From positions 43,758-107,757 of the forward strand of contig NZ_SRSG01000023.1 in NCBI RefSeq assembly GCF_005543295.1: a stretch of 64,000 nucleotides of DNA. Reading direction: 5' to 3'. Below, in pieces: positions 1 through 7,864 of this stretch. Position 1 is the stretch's first letter. The number at the start of each line of letters is the position of its first letter. This stretch comes from Halalkalirubrum salinum. GTDB taxonomy: Archaea > Halobacteriota > Halobacteria > Halobacteriales > Haloferacaceae. The position numbers and the translations under genes are program-made. The notes beneath the pieces are model-generated. The model was not told where the DNA came from. It worked only from the letters and a program-made list of their open reading frames with translations, and did not search any database.

Positions 1-1
1 A

Positions 2-538
2 CTAGAGATCCGCTACGTTCCCTGGCGCGACGACACCGCGCAAAATGAGTATTCCAGCGCGGATGGCCGCGAACGGTACCGGCTGGCAGCGATGAACCCT
101 GCAAAGATCGAAGAAACCAGATACTTGCTCGCGCGGAATCCTACCGCGAAGGCCCTCGTCTTCGTCGAGTATCTCGAACAGGGCCGCGAACTCGCCGAGG
201 CGTTGTCGGTTCCGTTTCTCAGCGGCGAGACACCCCACTACGAGCGCCAGCGGCTGTTAGATGCGTTTCAGGACGGTGAAGAGCGAACCCTCGTCGTCTC
301 TCGGATCGCCGACGAGGGGATCGACCTGCCGAACGCCGAGTTGGCGATCGTCGCCTCAGGGCTTGGCGGCTCTCGTCGACAGGGAACCCAGCGAGCTGGC
401 CGGACGATGCGGCCAGCCGGAAGCTCGATCGTCCATGTGCTCGCGACGCGAGGCACCCGGGAGGAGGACTTCGCCCGCCGACAGCTTACTCACCTTGCTG
501 GCAAGGGAATCAAGATCAGAGAGACAAACGTCGGGTGA
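2..538 (+). CDS. XPB/Rad25-type DNA repair helicase, C-terminal part
   Basis: This is the C-terminal 178 residues of a superfamily 2 helicase whose beginning lies outside the window; the frame is open from the first bases. It contains the second RecA-like domain: a segment for restraining the released strand (ALVFVEYLEQGREL), the motif V region (VVSRIADEGIDLPNAELAIVAS) and motif VI (QGTQRAGRTMRP) with the arginine finger. The close KGIKIRE is like archaeal XPB proteins. The family unwinds DNA from 3' to 5' and works in nucleotide excision repair, with ATP hydrolysis at the cleft between the two RecA domains. The protein is cytosolic. Next gene is convergent. The fragment cannot show the N-terminal damage-recognition domain, so the exact subfamily is inferred. 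Confidence 0.85.
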   Translation, partial: LEIRYVPWRDDTAQNEYSSADGRERYRLAAMNPAKIEETRYLLARNPTAKALVFVEYLEQGRELAEALSVPFLSGETPHYERQRLLDAFQDGEERTLVVSRIADEGIDLPNAELAIVASGLGGSRRQGTQRAGRTMRPAGSSIVHVLATRGTREEDFARRQLTHLAGKGIKIRETNVG

Positions 539-578
539 TCACCGAGGTGGGGTTGATAATTCGAGGTGCGGTCGATCG

Positions 579-1646
579 TTACGACTCGATCGCGGCTCCG
601 ACCGCATCCATAACCCGATCGACCTTCTCAATTGTCGCGTTGTAGCCCATGTGACCGATTCTGGGGATGTCGTCTTCCATCTTGCCGAGCCCGGTTCCGA
701 GGACGATATCTGTCTCCTTCGCCACGCGTTGTTGGATCGTCGTCGCCTCCCCAGGAAGGCTGAAGGCGGTCACGGTTGGGGATGATCGCTCTGGCTCGGG
801 ATACAGTTCAAGCCCAAGCTCCGCTCCGCGAGTGCGACAGCGCTCGGCAGCCTCGCGGTGGCGATCGTAGACGGCGTCGGTCCCCTCTTCGAGAATGCGA
901 TCGACCGCGACCGACAGCGCCGCTACGAGCGCGTCGAGGTGGGTGTACGGAAAGCCCTCCGAGACATCTCGCCACGGTAAGAAATTAGTGTACAATGATG
1001 TGGGGTCTCGTTTCTCCATTCGCTCCCACGCGCGATCGCTGATTGCGGCTGTCGTCAGTCCCGGCGGTGCGCTGAAACACTTCTGTGAGCCCCCCAGACA
1101 GACGTCGATCCGATCGGTCGGGACTGGTGTCCCGCCGAGCGAGGAAACTGCGTCGACGACAGTGAGCGCGCCGTGGTCGCTGATTCTGTCCAAGACAGGA
1201 TCGAGATCGTTGAGCGTTCCAGTCGGGGTCTCACAGTGGACCATCGTCGCGAAATCGAACGGTTCACCAGCCGCCTCAGCATCTGCGATCGCTCGATCGA
1301 GGGCCTCAAAATCGTATCCCGCGTCGTAGTCCGTGGTAACCAACGTTGCGTCTCCGTCGTAGGCGTCAACGAAGTCCGCGAAGCCGTCGCCGTACAGCCC
1401 GTTTGAGACACAGAGGACGCGATCGCCAGGGGAAACGAGCGAGGCGATCGCCGCTTCCAGCCCGAGGATTCCCTCCCCGCCGGGGACGACAACATCGTGA
1501 TCGGTGCCGTAGATCTGTGCGAGGTTGTCGGTAAGTCGATCGTAGCGATCGGCGAACGACGGATCCATGTCTGGGTTCGGCTGTGGCTCGGCCATCGCTT
1601 CGCGGACCTCCGGTGGGACCGCGGTCGGTCCCGGGGTAAAGAGCAT
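579..1646 (-). CDS. class V aminotransferase (alanine/serine-glyoxylate type)
   Basis: A 355-residue PLP enzyme of fold type I. It begins LFTPGPTAVPPEV, the usual opening of the alanine-glyoxylate aminotransferase family. The aldimine lysine is K189 in GGSQKCFSAPPG, and the cofactor-binding Asp sits in TVVDAVSSLGG at about 165. Length matches the family. The family moves an amino group from alanine or serine to glyoxylate or a related keto acid; the substrate cannot be read from sequence. The ATG at 1646 gives the full N-terminal motif. A second family member lies at 54281-55423; the two differ around the active lysine (GSQKC versus GPQKC) and are not a recent duplication. Confidence 0.88.
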   Translation of the reverse strand: MLFTPGPTAVPPEVREAMAEPQPNPDMDPSFADRYDRLTDNLAQIYGTDHDVVVPGGEGILGLEAAIASLVSPGDRVLCVSNGLYGDGFADFVDAYDGDATLVTTDYDAGYDFEALDRAIADAEAAGEPFDFATMVHCETPTGTLNDLDPVLDRISDHGALTVVDAVSSLGGTPVPTDRIDVCLGGSQKCFSAPPGLTTAAISDRAWERMEKRDPTSLYTNFLPWRDVSEGFPYTHLDALVAALSVAVDRILEEGTDAVYDRHREAAERCRTRGAELGLELYPEPERSSPTVTAFSLPGEATTIQQRVAKETDIVLGTGLGKMEDDIPRIGHMGYNATIEKVDRVMDAVGAAIES

Positions 1647-1688
1647 ACGCCACGATCGGGCGGTCGCAAACCTAAAGCTGTCTCTCGA

Positions 1689-2501
1689 TCAGCCGCCAAT
1701 GTTCACATCACTGTTGCCCTTGTCGCCGTCGTCGAAGGCCGGCTCCGTCCAGCGATCGTCTGGCTCGACTGCTGAGACAGCGTGTTCGATTTCAGCTTCG
1801 GTGTAGTCGATATCGCTCAGGATCATGTTCAACCGCTGCCAACGCGCGCTCAGTTCGGACTCGCCCTCTGGACCGACCCGCGCGCCGTGACGCTTGAAAA
1901 ACCGCGTCCCGCGATCGCGCTTCGACCCTTCGCCAGTATGGCCGTCAAAGATCACATCGTAGCGTTCCTCAGGTTTGAGGTCACCAACCGGGAAGTCGAT
2001 CGTTGGCTCGCTCCCATCTTTGTGGGCCTTAGCGCGTTCCTCTGCGACAGCCCCGAAGAACGCGTCGGCATTGGCCGCCTCTCGTGTGGAGGGCGCACGG
2101 GCGGCTGCCAGAGCGGCGTGGATCGCACACAGTCGGCCTCTCCAGGAGTCGGGCTCCCAGCGATCGGTCGCCAGTTCCTCGTAGCGTTCGATCGTCAGCG
2201 CAATCTGCTCGCCGGCTTTGAGATCCTCGACGACGTAGAGATTCAGTCGATCCCAGAGGTTCCACGCGTACCCCGATCGAGCGAGTTCCCAGGCGGCCCA
2301 GGCGGCGATTTCTTCGTCCGATCGCCGTACGGCCTTCTGGAGAAGACTCGACACCGCATAGCGGCTGTAGCCGCCGTCGGTCTCGTTCGGGGCTTTCTCC
2401 TCGCCGAAATCGTTCGTTCCCGTCGCCTCCGGTGGCGTATCTGTCTCCACGGAGCCGTCCGTCCCAAAGGTCGCCTGGCGGGTCCCGCGATCGTCGCTCA
2501 T
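1689..2501 (-). CDS. MgsA C-terminal-domain-like protein
   Basis: A soluble, acidic, 270-residue protein. Residues about 45-200 resemble the C-terminal helical domain of MgsA/RarA clamp-loader-like ATPases: a start RYAVSSLLQKAVRRSDEEIAAWAAWELARSG, then a long helical stretch including YEELATDRWEPDSWRGRLCAIHAALAAA. No Walker motifs are present, so it is the domain alone and not an ATPase. The N-terminal 40 residues are low-complexity and acidic. I start it at the ATG at 2501 (MSDDRGTRQ); an upstream TTG would add nine residues with no support. In the family the domain mediates oligomerisation and DNA-end contact at stalled forks, but that role here is only inferred. Confidence 0.7.
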   Translation of the reverse strand: MSDDRGTRQATFGTDGSVETDTPPEATGTNDFGEEKAPNETDGGYSRYAVSSLLQKAVRRSDEEIAAWAAWELARSGYAWNLWDRLNLYVVEDLKAGEQIALTIERYEELATDRWEPDSWRGRLCAIHAALAAARAPSTREAANADAFFGAVAEERAKAHKDGSEPTIDFPVGDLKPEERYDVIFDGHTGEGSKRDRGTRFFKRHGARVGPEGESELSARWQRLNMILSDIDYTEAEIEHAVSAVEPDDRWTEPAFDDGDKGNSDVNIGG

Positions 2502-2618
2502 ACCCCGCCGTTCGGGTGTTGTGCGCAAAAACGCTTGTCCGTCGTGGCTGTGTTGTGGGCGATCGCCTTGCTATGTGTGGGTGTTACAATCAAGGGACGA
2601 CGATGCGATCGAATGAGA

Positions 2619-2627
2619 ATTCTTAAG
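2619..2627 (+). promoter_or_regulatory. candidate TATA box of tRNA-Tyr
   Basis: ATTCTTAAG lies about 28 bases before the mature tRNA 5' end in an otherwise GC-rich gap, the expected spacing for an archaeal promoter. After integration this promoter also faces into the provirus. Confidence 0.5.
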
Positions 2628-2654
2628 TCAGTTCAAGCGGCTATCTGCATGTAC

Positions 2655-2728
2655 CCGCCCTTAGCTCAGCCTGGTAGAGCAGCCGACTGTAGATCGGCTT
2701 GTCCCCCGTTCAATTCGGGGAGGGCGGA
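2655..2728 (+). tRNA. tRNA-Tyr (GTA anticodon)
   Basis: A complete cloverleaf can be drawn. The acceptor stem CCGCCCT (2655-2661) pairs with AGGGCGG (2721-2727), with discriminator A at 2728. The D arm is AGCTCAGCCTGGTAGAGC. The anticodon stem CCGAC/TCGG carries the loop with GTA. The T arm is CCCCCGTTCAATTCGGGG. No intron is present and CCA is not encoded. Its last 13 bases serve as the left attachment site of the provirus that follows at once. No T-rich terminator follows it here; the next bases are GAAAAAAAGCC of the provirus. Confidence 0.96.
2716..2728 (+). repeat. attL core (13-bp direct repeat)
   Basis: CGGGGAGGGCGGA is the 3' strand of the T stem, the acceptor 3' strand and the discriminator of tRNA-Tyr. 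An identical copy lies at 17252-17264 just after the integrase. The element's copy restores the tRNA, so the host gene stays intact. Confidence 0.8.
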
Positions 2729-2982
2729 TCCGAAAAAAAGCCGACGGCACCGCTGTCGGTGATTCGAATCATCCTAACCGCTGTCAACACTGCGACAGCC
2801 ATGTAACCACCGATTTCTGCCGAGTCTACGGCGATCAAAACGATCGCGTACACCGCTGCACAGCGTGTGACTCGCTGATTCGACTTCGCGAAGGCAGCGC
2901 AGCCGGCCTCGACGTCCAAACACCCGATCCTGAGACGTCACCAGGTCGGCAAGGATCAGAGCGATCGAGGTGGTCACGGTGA
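2729..2982 (+). CDS. zinc-finger protein, body of a gene split by integration
   Basis: An open frame runs out of the tRNA with no ATG, GTG or TTG before the conserved part, and ends with TGA at 2980-2982. It carries two CxxC pairs: CQHCDSHVTTDFCRVYGD and, 25 residues later, CTACDSLIRLREG. This layout is usual for the tiny zinc-finger proteins of haloarchaeal viruses. In the circular virus the frame continues upstream across the 13-bp core into the ATG fragment at 17195, giving an intact 107-residue protein. The TGA overlaps the GTG start of the next gene (GTGA), so the two were translationally coupled. In the integrated state the body has no start codon of its own. The function is unknown; nucleic-acid binding is likely. 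Confidence 0.75.
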
Positions 2983-3461
2983 GTTCACACTCAAAAAGCC
3001 GATTGCCCGCTTCGAAGCGCGGCGGATTCAACGCTGAGAGTGCGGTGATCCAGCTCGTCCCAGAGCTTGATCCTGTCTCAGATACCGATGCAACTCACTA
3101 CGATGCACGGGTTGCTGACGTCTTGTCTCCCTCCGATCGGCTGCCGTTCTACGGCATGTGCGTCCTCGAAGTCGGGACTGTCGTCGAGATCAAATCGACG
3201 ATGGCGGTGTCTGGATCTAACCAGCGCCGCGGCCGGTTCCATCTTCGCCGGACACAACACGAGCACCTCGTCGAGCAGGCTGGGGTGTACCTATTCGCCG
3301 TTTGCGAGCCCACGCCAACCCGCGATCTGATCGCGGCGAAGATCGTCCCTGCGACCACGATCGGCGGGCTCGTCGAATCGTGGATCGACACCGACGACCG
3401 CCCACCGTTCAGCAAGATCGCCTGGTCGCGGATCTTCAAACCCAGCGAGGTTGAGCGATGA
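2979..3461 (+). CDS. PD-(D/E)XK nuclease-like protein
   Basis: A 160-residue soluble protein starting at GTG 2979, which overlaps the previous stop by GTGA. A nuclease-like core is visible: an acidic residue in THYDARV, then a strand ending VVEIKST (E-x-K), then an arginine-rich segment (SNQRRGRFHLRRTQHEHL) and the strand GVYLFAVCEP. The same order (E-I-K, an R-rich turn, a helix, then GLYVFAVY) recurs in the protein at 6110-6535, so the two are likely distant relatives in one virus. Restriction-like or resolvase-like activity is possible but unproven. The end overlaps the next gene by ATGA. Confidence 0.6.
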   Translation: MSSHSKSRLPASKRGGFNAESAVIQLVPELDPVSDTDATHYDARVADVLSPSDRLPFYGMCVLEVGTVVEIKSTMAVSGSNQRRGRFHLRRTQHEHLVEQAGVYLFAVCEPTPTRDLIAAKIVPATTIGGLVESWIDTDDRPPFSKIAWSRIFKPSEVER

Positions 3462-3766
3462 CGGCGATCGATCCGTCGCTGCATCGTGCGATCGCCCAGC
3501 TCACCAACAAGCGCCAAGCCTCGAAGATCCTCGATATTCGATCGAGTTCTCTGCTCGTCTGTCGGAAACCGGGCTATTCGGTCTACATCGGTAACTGCGG
3601 CGAGTGTCACGCGATCTGGTTGCATCGAGGCACCTACTGTGACGATCGCCACATCTCGATCCCGCAGCTGCTCGCGATCGGACAAGGATACGATACCGTA
3701 GACGTCGATCAGTCACCCAGCTCGAAGATCCGTCGTATTTTAAGTGAGTGTGGGGTGGACCAATGA
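3458..3766 (+). CDS. small protein with Cys-rich motif, unknown role
   Basis: A 102-residue protein that starts inside the stop of the gene before it (ATGA) and ends inside the start of the gene after it. The middle has CGECHAIWLHRGTYC, a possible zinc-binding knuckle. The N-terminal half is basic and helical. I do not recognise the family. Its position in a tightly coupled run ending in the replication-protein candidate suggests an early viral function. Confidence 0.7.
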   Translation: MTAIDPSLHRAIAQLTNKRQASKILDIRSSSLLVCRKPGYSVYIGNCGECHAIWLHRGTYCDDRHISIPQLLAIGQGYDTVDVDQSPSSKIRRILSECGVDQ

Positions 3767-3900
3767 GCCCCGATCCTCGGATTCTCGTCGGCATGCTGGT
3801 CGATTTCGCCGCCCTGTGGGTCGCAATTTCGGCCATCATCTATGGATTCGCCTACCTCTTCGCGAAGGTTCTCGCGCTGTTGGGCGGGGTGATCGCATGA
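3763..3900 (+). CDS. 45-residue single-span membrane protein
   Basis: ATG at 3763 overlaps the previous stop (ATGA) and the TGA at 3898-3900 overlaps the next start the same way. One or two hydrophobic segments fill most of it (LVDFAALWVAISAIIYGFAYLF and VLALLGGVIA). Four-base overlaps on both sides make a real gene much more likely than chance. The function is unknown. Confidence 0.7.
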   Translation: MSPDPRILVGMLVDFAALWVAISAIIYGFAYLFAKVLALLGGVIA

Positions 3901-4202
3901 ACCGATCGCACGTCGAGGCGATCGGAATCTTCGGAACCCACGGTGTGCTCGATTGCCTGAGTACGCTGTGGCTCGCTGGTGAGTTCGGAGCGGCTGCCGA
4001 AGGCAATCCCTTCGTGAGAACCCTTCTGTCCACCTCGACAGCGCTCACGGCCGTCGTGATGCTCTCAGCGGTCGCTGTCGTTGCGATCACCTGGGCGAAG
4101 ATCGGCGAAGACGTCCGATTCGGCCGGCCGTTCGCTGCCGTAACCATCGCGATCGGCGCGATCGTCGTCGCTGGCAACGTGGCAGTAGGTGCGGGGTGGT
4201 AA
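3897..4202 (+). CDS. three-span membrane protein, DUF5658-like
   Basis: A 101-residue protein with three hydrophobic segments. The first part, HGVLDCLSTLWLAGEFGAAAEGNPFVR, matches the pattern of small archaeal proteins of the DUF5658 type, in which a helix ending in D-x-x-S-T is followed by an E-x-N-P turn. The ATG at 3897 overlaps the preceding TGA; the replication-protein candidate begins two bases after its stop. The role is unknown. Confidence 0.65.
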   Translation: MNRSHVEAIGIFGTHGVLDCLSTLWLAGEFGAAAEGNPFVRTLLSTSTALTAVVMLSAVAVVAITWAKIGEDVRFGRPFAAVTIAIGAIVVAGNVAVGAGW

Positions 4203-4203
4203 G

Positions 4204-5850
4204 ATGGCTCACATCTCCACCCACCCGCACGAAGTGGAAGGCCACCTGCTGTATACTGCAAGTGACACGGATCGGTTTGATGGACTCGACCCGTACTGGT
4301 TGCTCTCATCGATGCTAATTAATGATTTCGACGGCTACAGCCGGAAGCTCGAAACCGAAATTGTCGGGCAGACCTGGGAGATCGAGCTCACGTACTACCA
4401 GAGCGGGATCGCACCACGGCCATCTGATTCGGTCGACGAGCGGTTGCTCGGCTTTACTGTCCGCGGAAGCGGTCCAGGCGAGGCAAAAGCAACCTTCCAG
4501 ATCGAACCACGGTTCCCTGACATGCGTCACTACGAAAGCGGCGATGAGCTGAATATTCCGTGGAATATCACGGACGCAAACGGGAACACGAAAACCGGAA
4601 TCGATGCTGATTTCCACGGCTCGAACATCGAACCGGAAGCATATCCGCTGTTGTTACGCCGATTCGTCGAAGAATTGGGGGCTGCGGCCGGTCGATCGAT
4701 TCGGTCGGGATACTTCGAAAACCCACACTCACAAAGCAATCTGTACACCTACGAGCGCTACGTTCGGATCAAGAAAGCGTGCTCCGACGAGATCGTGCGA
4801 TCGAGCGGGTTGTTCATGCGGGTGATCCACCTGTTGACCAATGAGAAGGGGGTAAAATGGGAGTTTTTGGGCGATAACGAAGACGTGGTCGGGAAGATGC
4901 ACAAGCTGCGGCTCGAACCCGCGGCCGCGCGGAAGCTCGTCCCGATCCACGAGTTCGGCAAACAGCTCAAACACTACCACATGAAGAACCCCGATGCACA
5001 GCAGGGACCGACGGAACACCCGAAATTCGGGGTTCTGGTTACGAAGCGATTGAACGGTAACGAAGCGATCGCGTGGGACCGTCACGAAGAGATGAAGCGC
5101 GAGATCGAGGAAACGATCATCAACACGCTCGAATGGGCAGGGCTGGATACCGATCCGTCGAGCGGCGCGTTCGTCGAGGACAAGCACTTCGCGGTTGTTG
5201 AGTCGGACGTCGAGATCTCCCGGTTCGAAGATCCAACGCCAGAGCTCGAAGCAGAGCAGGATCACCTCATCATGCGGGTGTTGTCGGATCTCACGACCTC
5301 TGCCGACCAGGTGGCGAAGACGCTCGCGACTGACGGCGGTGACGGCGTTCACTACGGCGATCTGGCCGAAGAAACCGGTTACTCGGTCAGCCAGATCTAT
5401 CGAGCGATCGAGGAATTGGGGGATCTAGTCACCTCGGATAATGGGCTCGTGACGTTTTCGAGCAAGAAGATCCGCCAGGAGGTCGCGGCGCTCGTCGATG
5501 GATTCGAAACAGAGTTGAAATCGACAGCCGATCGATTGGCGCACCTGTGCAATGTCGATCTCCGCGGCGCCGCAGATTCAGCGCTGGATTTGTGGATGTC
5601 GAACTACGGTGTTGAGTTCGTCGAGGCTGCTAACGACCTGGAGGGAACCGTTCGCATCGATACGCTGCTGACTGAACTGCGATCGCGATCAAAGCTCACG
5701 AACCAGGAGCTCCTCGAGGAAGCACTGCGGCGCGGTGAAGAAGCCTGGGAGTCCGCCGGTCGAGACTGGAAGCGCTTCCGGCAGCTGCGGTTCCGTGCGA
5801 CCGTCGACGGCGAAGAACGGGTCGACACGATCGGGAAAATCCTCGGCTGA
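4204..5850 (+). CDS. winged-helix protein, candidate viral replication protein
   Basis: A 548-residue soluble protein and the last plus-strand gene of the left arm. I start it at ATG 4204, two bases after the preceding TAA. Residues 1-330 form a large domain without recognisable catalytic motifs. Residues about 355-425 form a winged helix (DHLIMRVLSDL, then HYGDLAEETGYSVSQIYRAIEELGDLV, then the wing LVTFSSKKI). The tail is helical and charged. Large winged-helix proteins at this place, with no other replication enzyme present, are known from betapleolipoviruses and their proviruses and are thought to start replication; that link is from memory. One of the repeated ACACTCACAAAG motifs lies within it at 4725-4736. 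Confidence 0.65.
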   Translation: MAHISTHPHEVEGHLLYTASDTDRFDGLDPYWLLSSMLINDFDGYSRKLETEIVGQTWEIELTYYQSGIAPRPSDSVDERLLGFTVRGSGPGEAKATFQIEPRFPDMRHYESGDELNIPWNITDANGNTKTGIDADFHGSNIEPEAYPLLLRRFVEELGAAAGRSIRSGYFENPHSQSNLYTYERYVRIKKACSDEIVRSSGLFMRVIHLLTNEKGVKWEFLGDNEDVVGKMHKLRLEPAAARKLVPIHEFGKQLKHYHMKNPDAQQGPTEHPKFGVLVTKRLNGNEAIAWDRHEEMKREIEETIINTLEWAGLDTDPSSGAFVEDKHFAVVESDVEISRFEDPTPELEAEQDHLIMRVLSDLTTSADQVAKTLATDGGDGVHYGDLAEETGYSVSQIYRAIEELGDLVTSDNGLVTFSSKKIRQEVAALVDGFETELKSTADRLAHLCNVDLRGAADSALDLWMSNYGVEFVEAANDLEGTVRIDTLLTELRSRSKLTNQELLEEALRRGEEAWESAGRDWKRFRQLRFRATVDGEERVDTIGKILG

Positions 5851-6109
5851 AGCGGTCCTCGTGAGTGGCTACACTGGTTTTTCGGTGATTCTTTTATAAG
5901 TGTGTGTAGAAACCAGGATTTCGGGTGGAACCCTGCCAGACTTTTTTTCACGATCGACACGTCGAAACGGCGATATCCCGATCGAGGCGTTTGCATCGAA
6001 CGGGAAAACCCCCTTAGGGAGTGTGCCTAATGGCACAGGGCGGAAAAAATACTCCGCCGGCTTCGCAAATGCAATCGATCCATCCGAACCGAAGGTTCGC
6101 GCGAAAAAT
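5851..6109. promoter_or_regulatory. gap between convergent modules with two hairpins; candidate origin or terminator
   Basis: No gene is seen. Two adjacent perfect inverted repeats occur: TGTGCC-taat-GGCACA (6022-6037) and GGCGGA-(8 nt)-TCCGCC (6039-6058), the second with an A-rich loop. An AT-rich run CTTTTATAAG lies near 5890. The gap follows the replication-protein candidate and faces the end of the structural module, so it could be a two-way terminator or a replication origin. Confidence 0.4.
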
Positions 6110-6535
6110 TCAGACCAGCCGATCGGCGCGTACATCCGCCTGTGGCTTCCAGCGCGGCGCGGTCGGCGCGTAGTACTCGACACGCTCGTGGACTACATGA
6201 GCCTCGACACAGCGCATCCTGTCGATCCTCACGCCGTCTCGACGCATCGTATAGACTGCGAAGACGTACAACCCGTCGTTCTTCACCAGCGCCTCGGTTT
6301 GATCCTCCCACATCCGAAAGCGCGGATGTCGACCACCGGCGCGGTTCTTCGCCGTTGCTTTGATCTCGACTGGCCGGCCGTCCTGAGTGATCGCGTCCGC
6401 TCGAACCCCCGGTTCGATCTCTGCGAAGTAGGGATCGAGGTTGTACTTCTCACGAGCCCGCGCCTCGACGAGATTCCCGTAGCTCTTGATCGATCGCTGC
6501 CTGTTCCAATGTGGTTTCTTTGGTCTCATTGGCAT
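6110..6535 (-). CDS. PD-(D/E)XK nuclease-like protein
   Basis: A 141-residue basic protein with the textbook order of the nuclease fold: an N-terminal helix with Glu (YGNLVEARAREKY), a strand with Asp (GVRADAITQ), the strand RPVEIKATAK holding E-x-K, then a helix and the strand GLYVFAVYTM. Restriction-like or Holliday-junction-type cleavage is the family's usual activity. ATG at 6535; the preceding 200 bases hold TATA-like sequence near 6657-6671, so it may have its own promoter although it follows the structural operon. It is the clearer of two such proteins in the provirus. Confidence 0.68.
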   Translation of the reverse strand: MPMRPKKPHWNRQRSIKSYGNLVEARAREKYNLDPYFAEIEPGVRADAITQDGRPVEIKATAKNRAGGRHPRFRMWEDQTEALVKNDGLYVFAVYTMRRDGVRIDRMRCVEAHVVHERVEYYAPTAPRWKPQADVRADRLV

Positions 6536-6742
6536 CGTTTGTGTGAGTGTATCCGCCTCGATCGCCGGCCGATCGCCACCGATCGCTCGATGAACCGGAC
6601 GAAATCGACCGTCGATCGGTCAAAATATCCTCTCATTGCCCCCCGCAGCAGCGCGTACTAAATATACTGGTCGGTCGGGGGTGTGCACGCAGGATGATCA
6701 ACCCGATCGTATCGCGGTCTCTCAGGTTCGATACTCGACTCA

Positions 6743-7864
6743 TCATACCTCGATCTCGATCGCCAGCTCACCGTTTCGGTACTCTTTCATTCGATCGCCA
6801 ACCCAATTTCGTGAGTAACCGACGATCTCGCCGACGTCTTCGTACGTCATCGAATCGTTTGATTCGTAGAGCTTGATCGCCGTTTTGATCGCTTCCTCGC
6901 GGCGAAGAGTGTCCTCGTCGACTGGTTCGGCTTCCTCATCCTCTTCGCCGTCGACGAGGATCTCGAAGTCGCTCGGATCGTACTCATCGTACGTCTCAGC
7001 CGTGTCGGTGAGTCCCTTATACGCTTGCAGCTCGTGGAACTCGTCGCTTTCACCCTCACTGTCGAGTAGCCGGGCTCGACCGGGATCGTTGCGGCTTGGC
7101 TTCTCGACGGCGAAGGAACTCACTTCTCGAAGCGATTTGGCGGTCTTCTTGCGGGTGTGGCTGACCATAATCACCGATCCTTTCATCGGCTTCGGTCCGA
7201 ACTCCTGCTTTCGCTTTCTGATGTGCAACAGGCTGTTCGAGAAGGCTTCTGCCTGTTTGTTCTTCGAGCCGAATCCGCTCAGCTCCTGGGCAACCTCGTC
7301 GATCAGCGCGAGCACTGGACCCTCGTGCGTAGCCATGTACTCGAACATCTCTCGATCGCTGTTGAAGTGCGCGTCTGCACCCTGCCAGTTGACATTCGCG
7401 ATGATCCGACCGCCGCTCATCGCTTTCCACACCTGGCAGATGTCGAGCGTCGTCGAGGACTTCCCGCTGCCCGGTACACCGAATACCAGACAGATCGATC
7501 CCTCCATCGTCAGCCGATTCGCTGCATCAGCGTACAGATTCGCGCCGTCGCTTTCCGATCGCTGTTTTGTGAGCCCGACTGCTCCCTTCATCTCAGAGAT
7601 CGAGCCGTGTTTGATCGCTCGATCCATCACGTCGGTCGCTTCGTTTCGCAGGATCAACCGTGCGAGTTCGCTGTCGAGAAAGTCGTCTTCGTCCTCGAAC
7701 AACCCAGCGTAGTAGTTGAGCAGCTGCAGGGTATCGTCGTGCTCAACGAGCCCAGCGAATTCCCTAATGAGGTCGTTCGGTTTGTCCTGCAGATCGTTTC
7801 GAATGAATTCACGTGCTTCTGCTGCGACGTATTGGGCTGATCTATCTGCCATATTCACACTCAC
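6743..7864 (-). CDS. pleolipovirus VP8-like P-loop ATPase
   Basis: A 373-residue protein ending the structural operon. Walker A is GVPGSGKSS at about 129-137 (K135), and Walker B is VLALIDE ending at D189-E190. A C-terminal helix-turn-helix (TYEDVGEIVGYSRNWVGDRMKEY) follows an acidic linker. Its place at the end of the membrane-protein and spike run matches the conserved putative NTPase of pleolipoviruses (VP8 of HRPV-1), whose role in packaging or assembly is unproven. The GTG start at 7864 overlaps the previous TGA; an ATG at 7852 is the alternative. Confidence 0.8.
   Translation of the reverse strand: MSVNMADRSAQYVAAEAREFIRNDLQDKPNDLIREFAGLVEHDDTLQLLNYYAGLFEDEDDFLDSELARLILRNEATDVMDRAIKHGSISEMKGAVGLTKQRSESDGANLYADAANRLTMEGSICLVFGVPGSGKSSTTLDICQVWKAMSGGRIIANVNWQGADAHFNSDREMFEYMATHEGPVLALIDEVAQELSGFGSKNKQAEAFSNSLLHIRKRKQEFGPKPMKGSVIMVSHTRKKTAKSLREVSSFAVEKPSRNDPGRARLLDSEGESDEFHELQAYKGLTDTAETYDEYDPSDFEILVDGEEDEEAEPVDEDTLRREEAIKTAIKLYESNDSMTYEDVGEIVGYSRNWVGDRMKEYRNGELAIEIEV

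Noticed and set aside
2774..3031. Minus-strand 85-codon frame after the tRNA
   Set aside because: It is the shadow of the zinc-finger frame on the other strand, which has clear Cys motifs and an overlap with the next gene.
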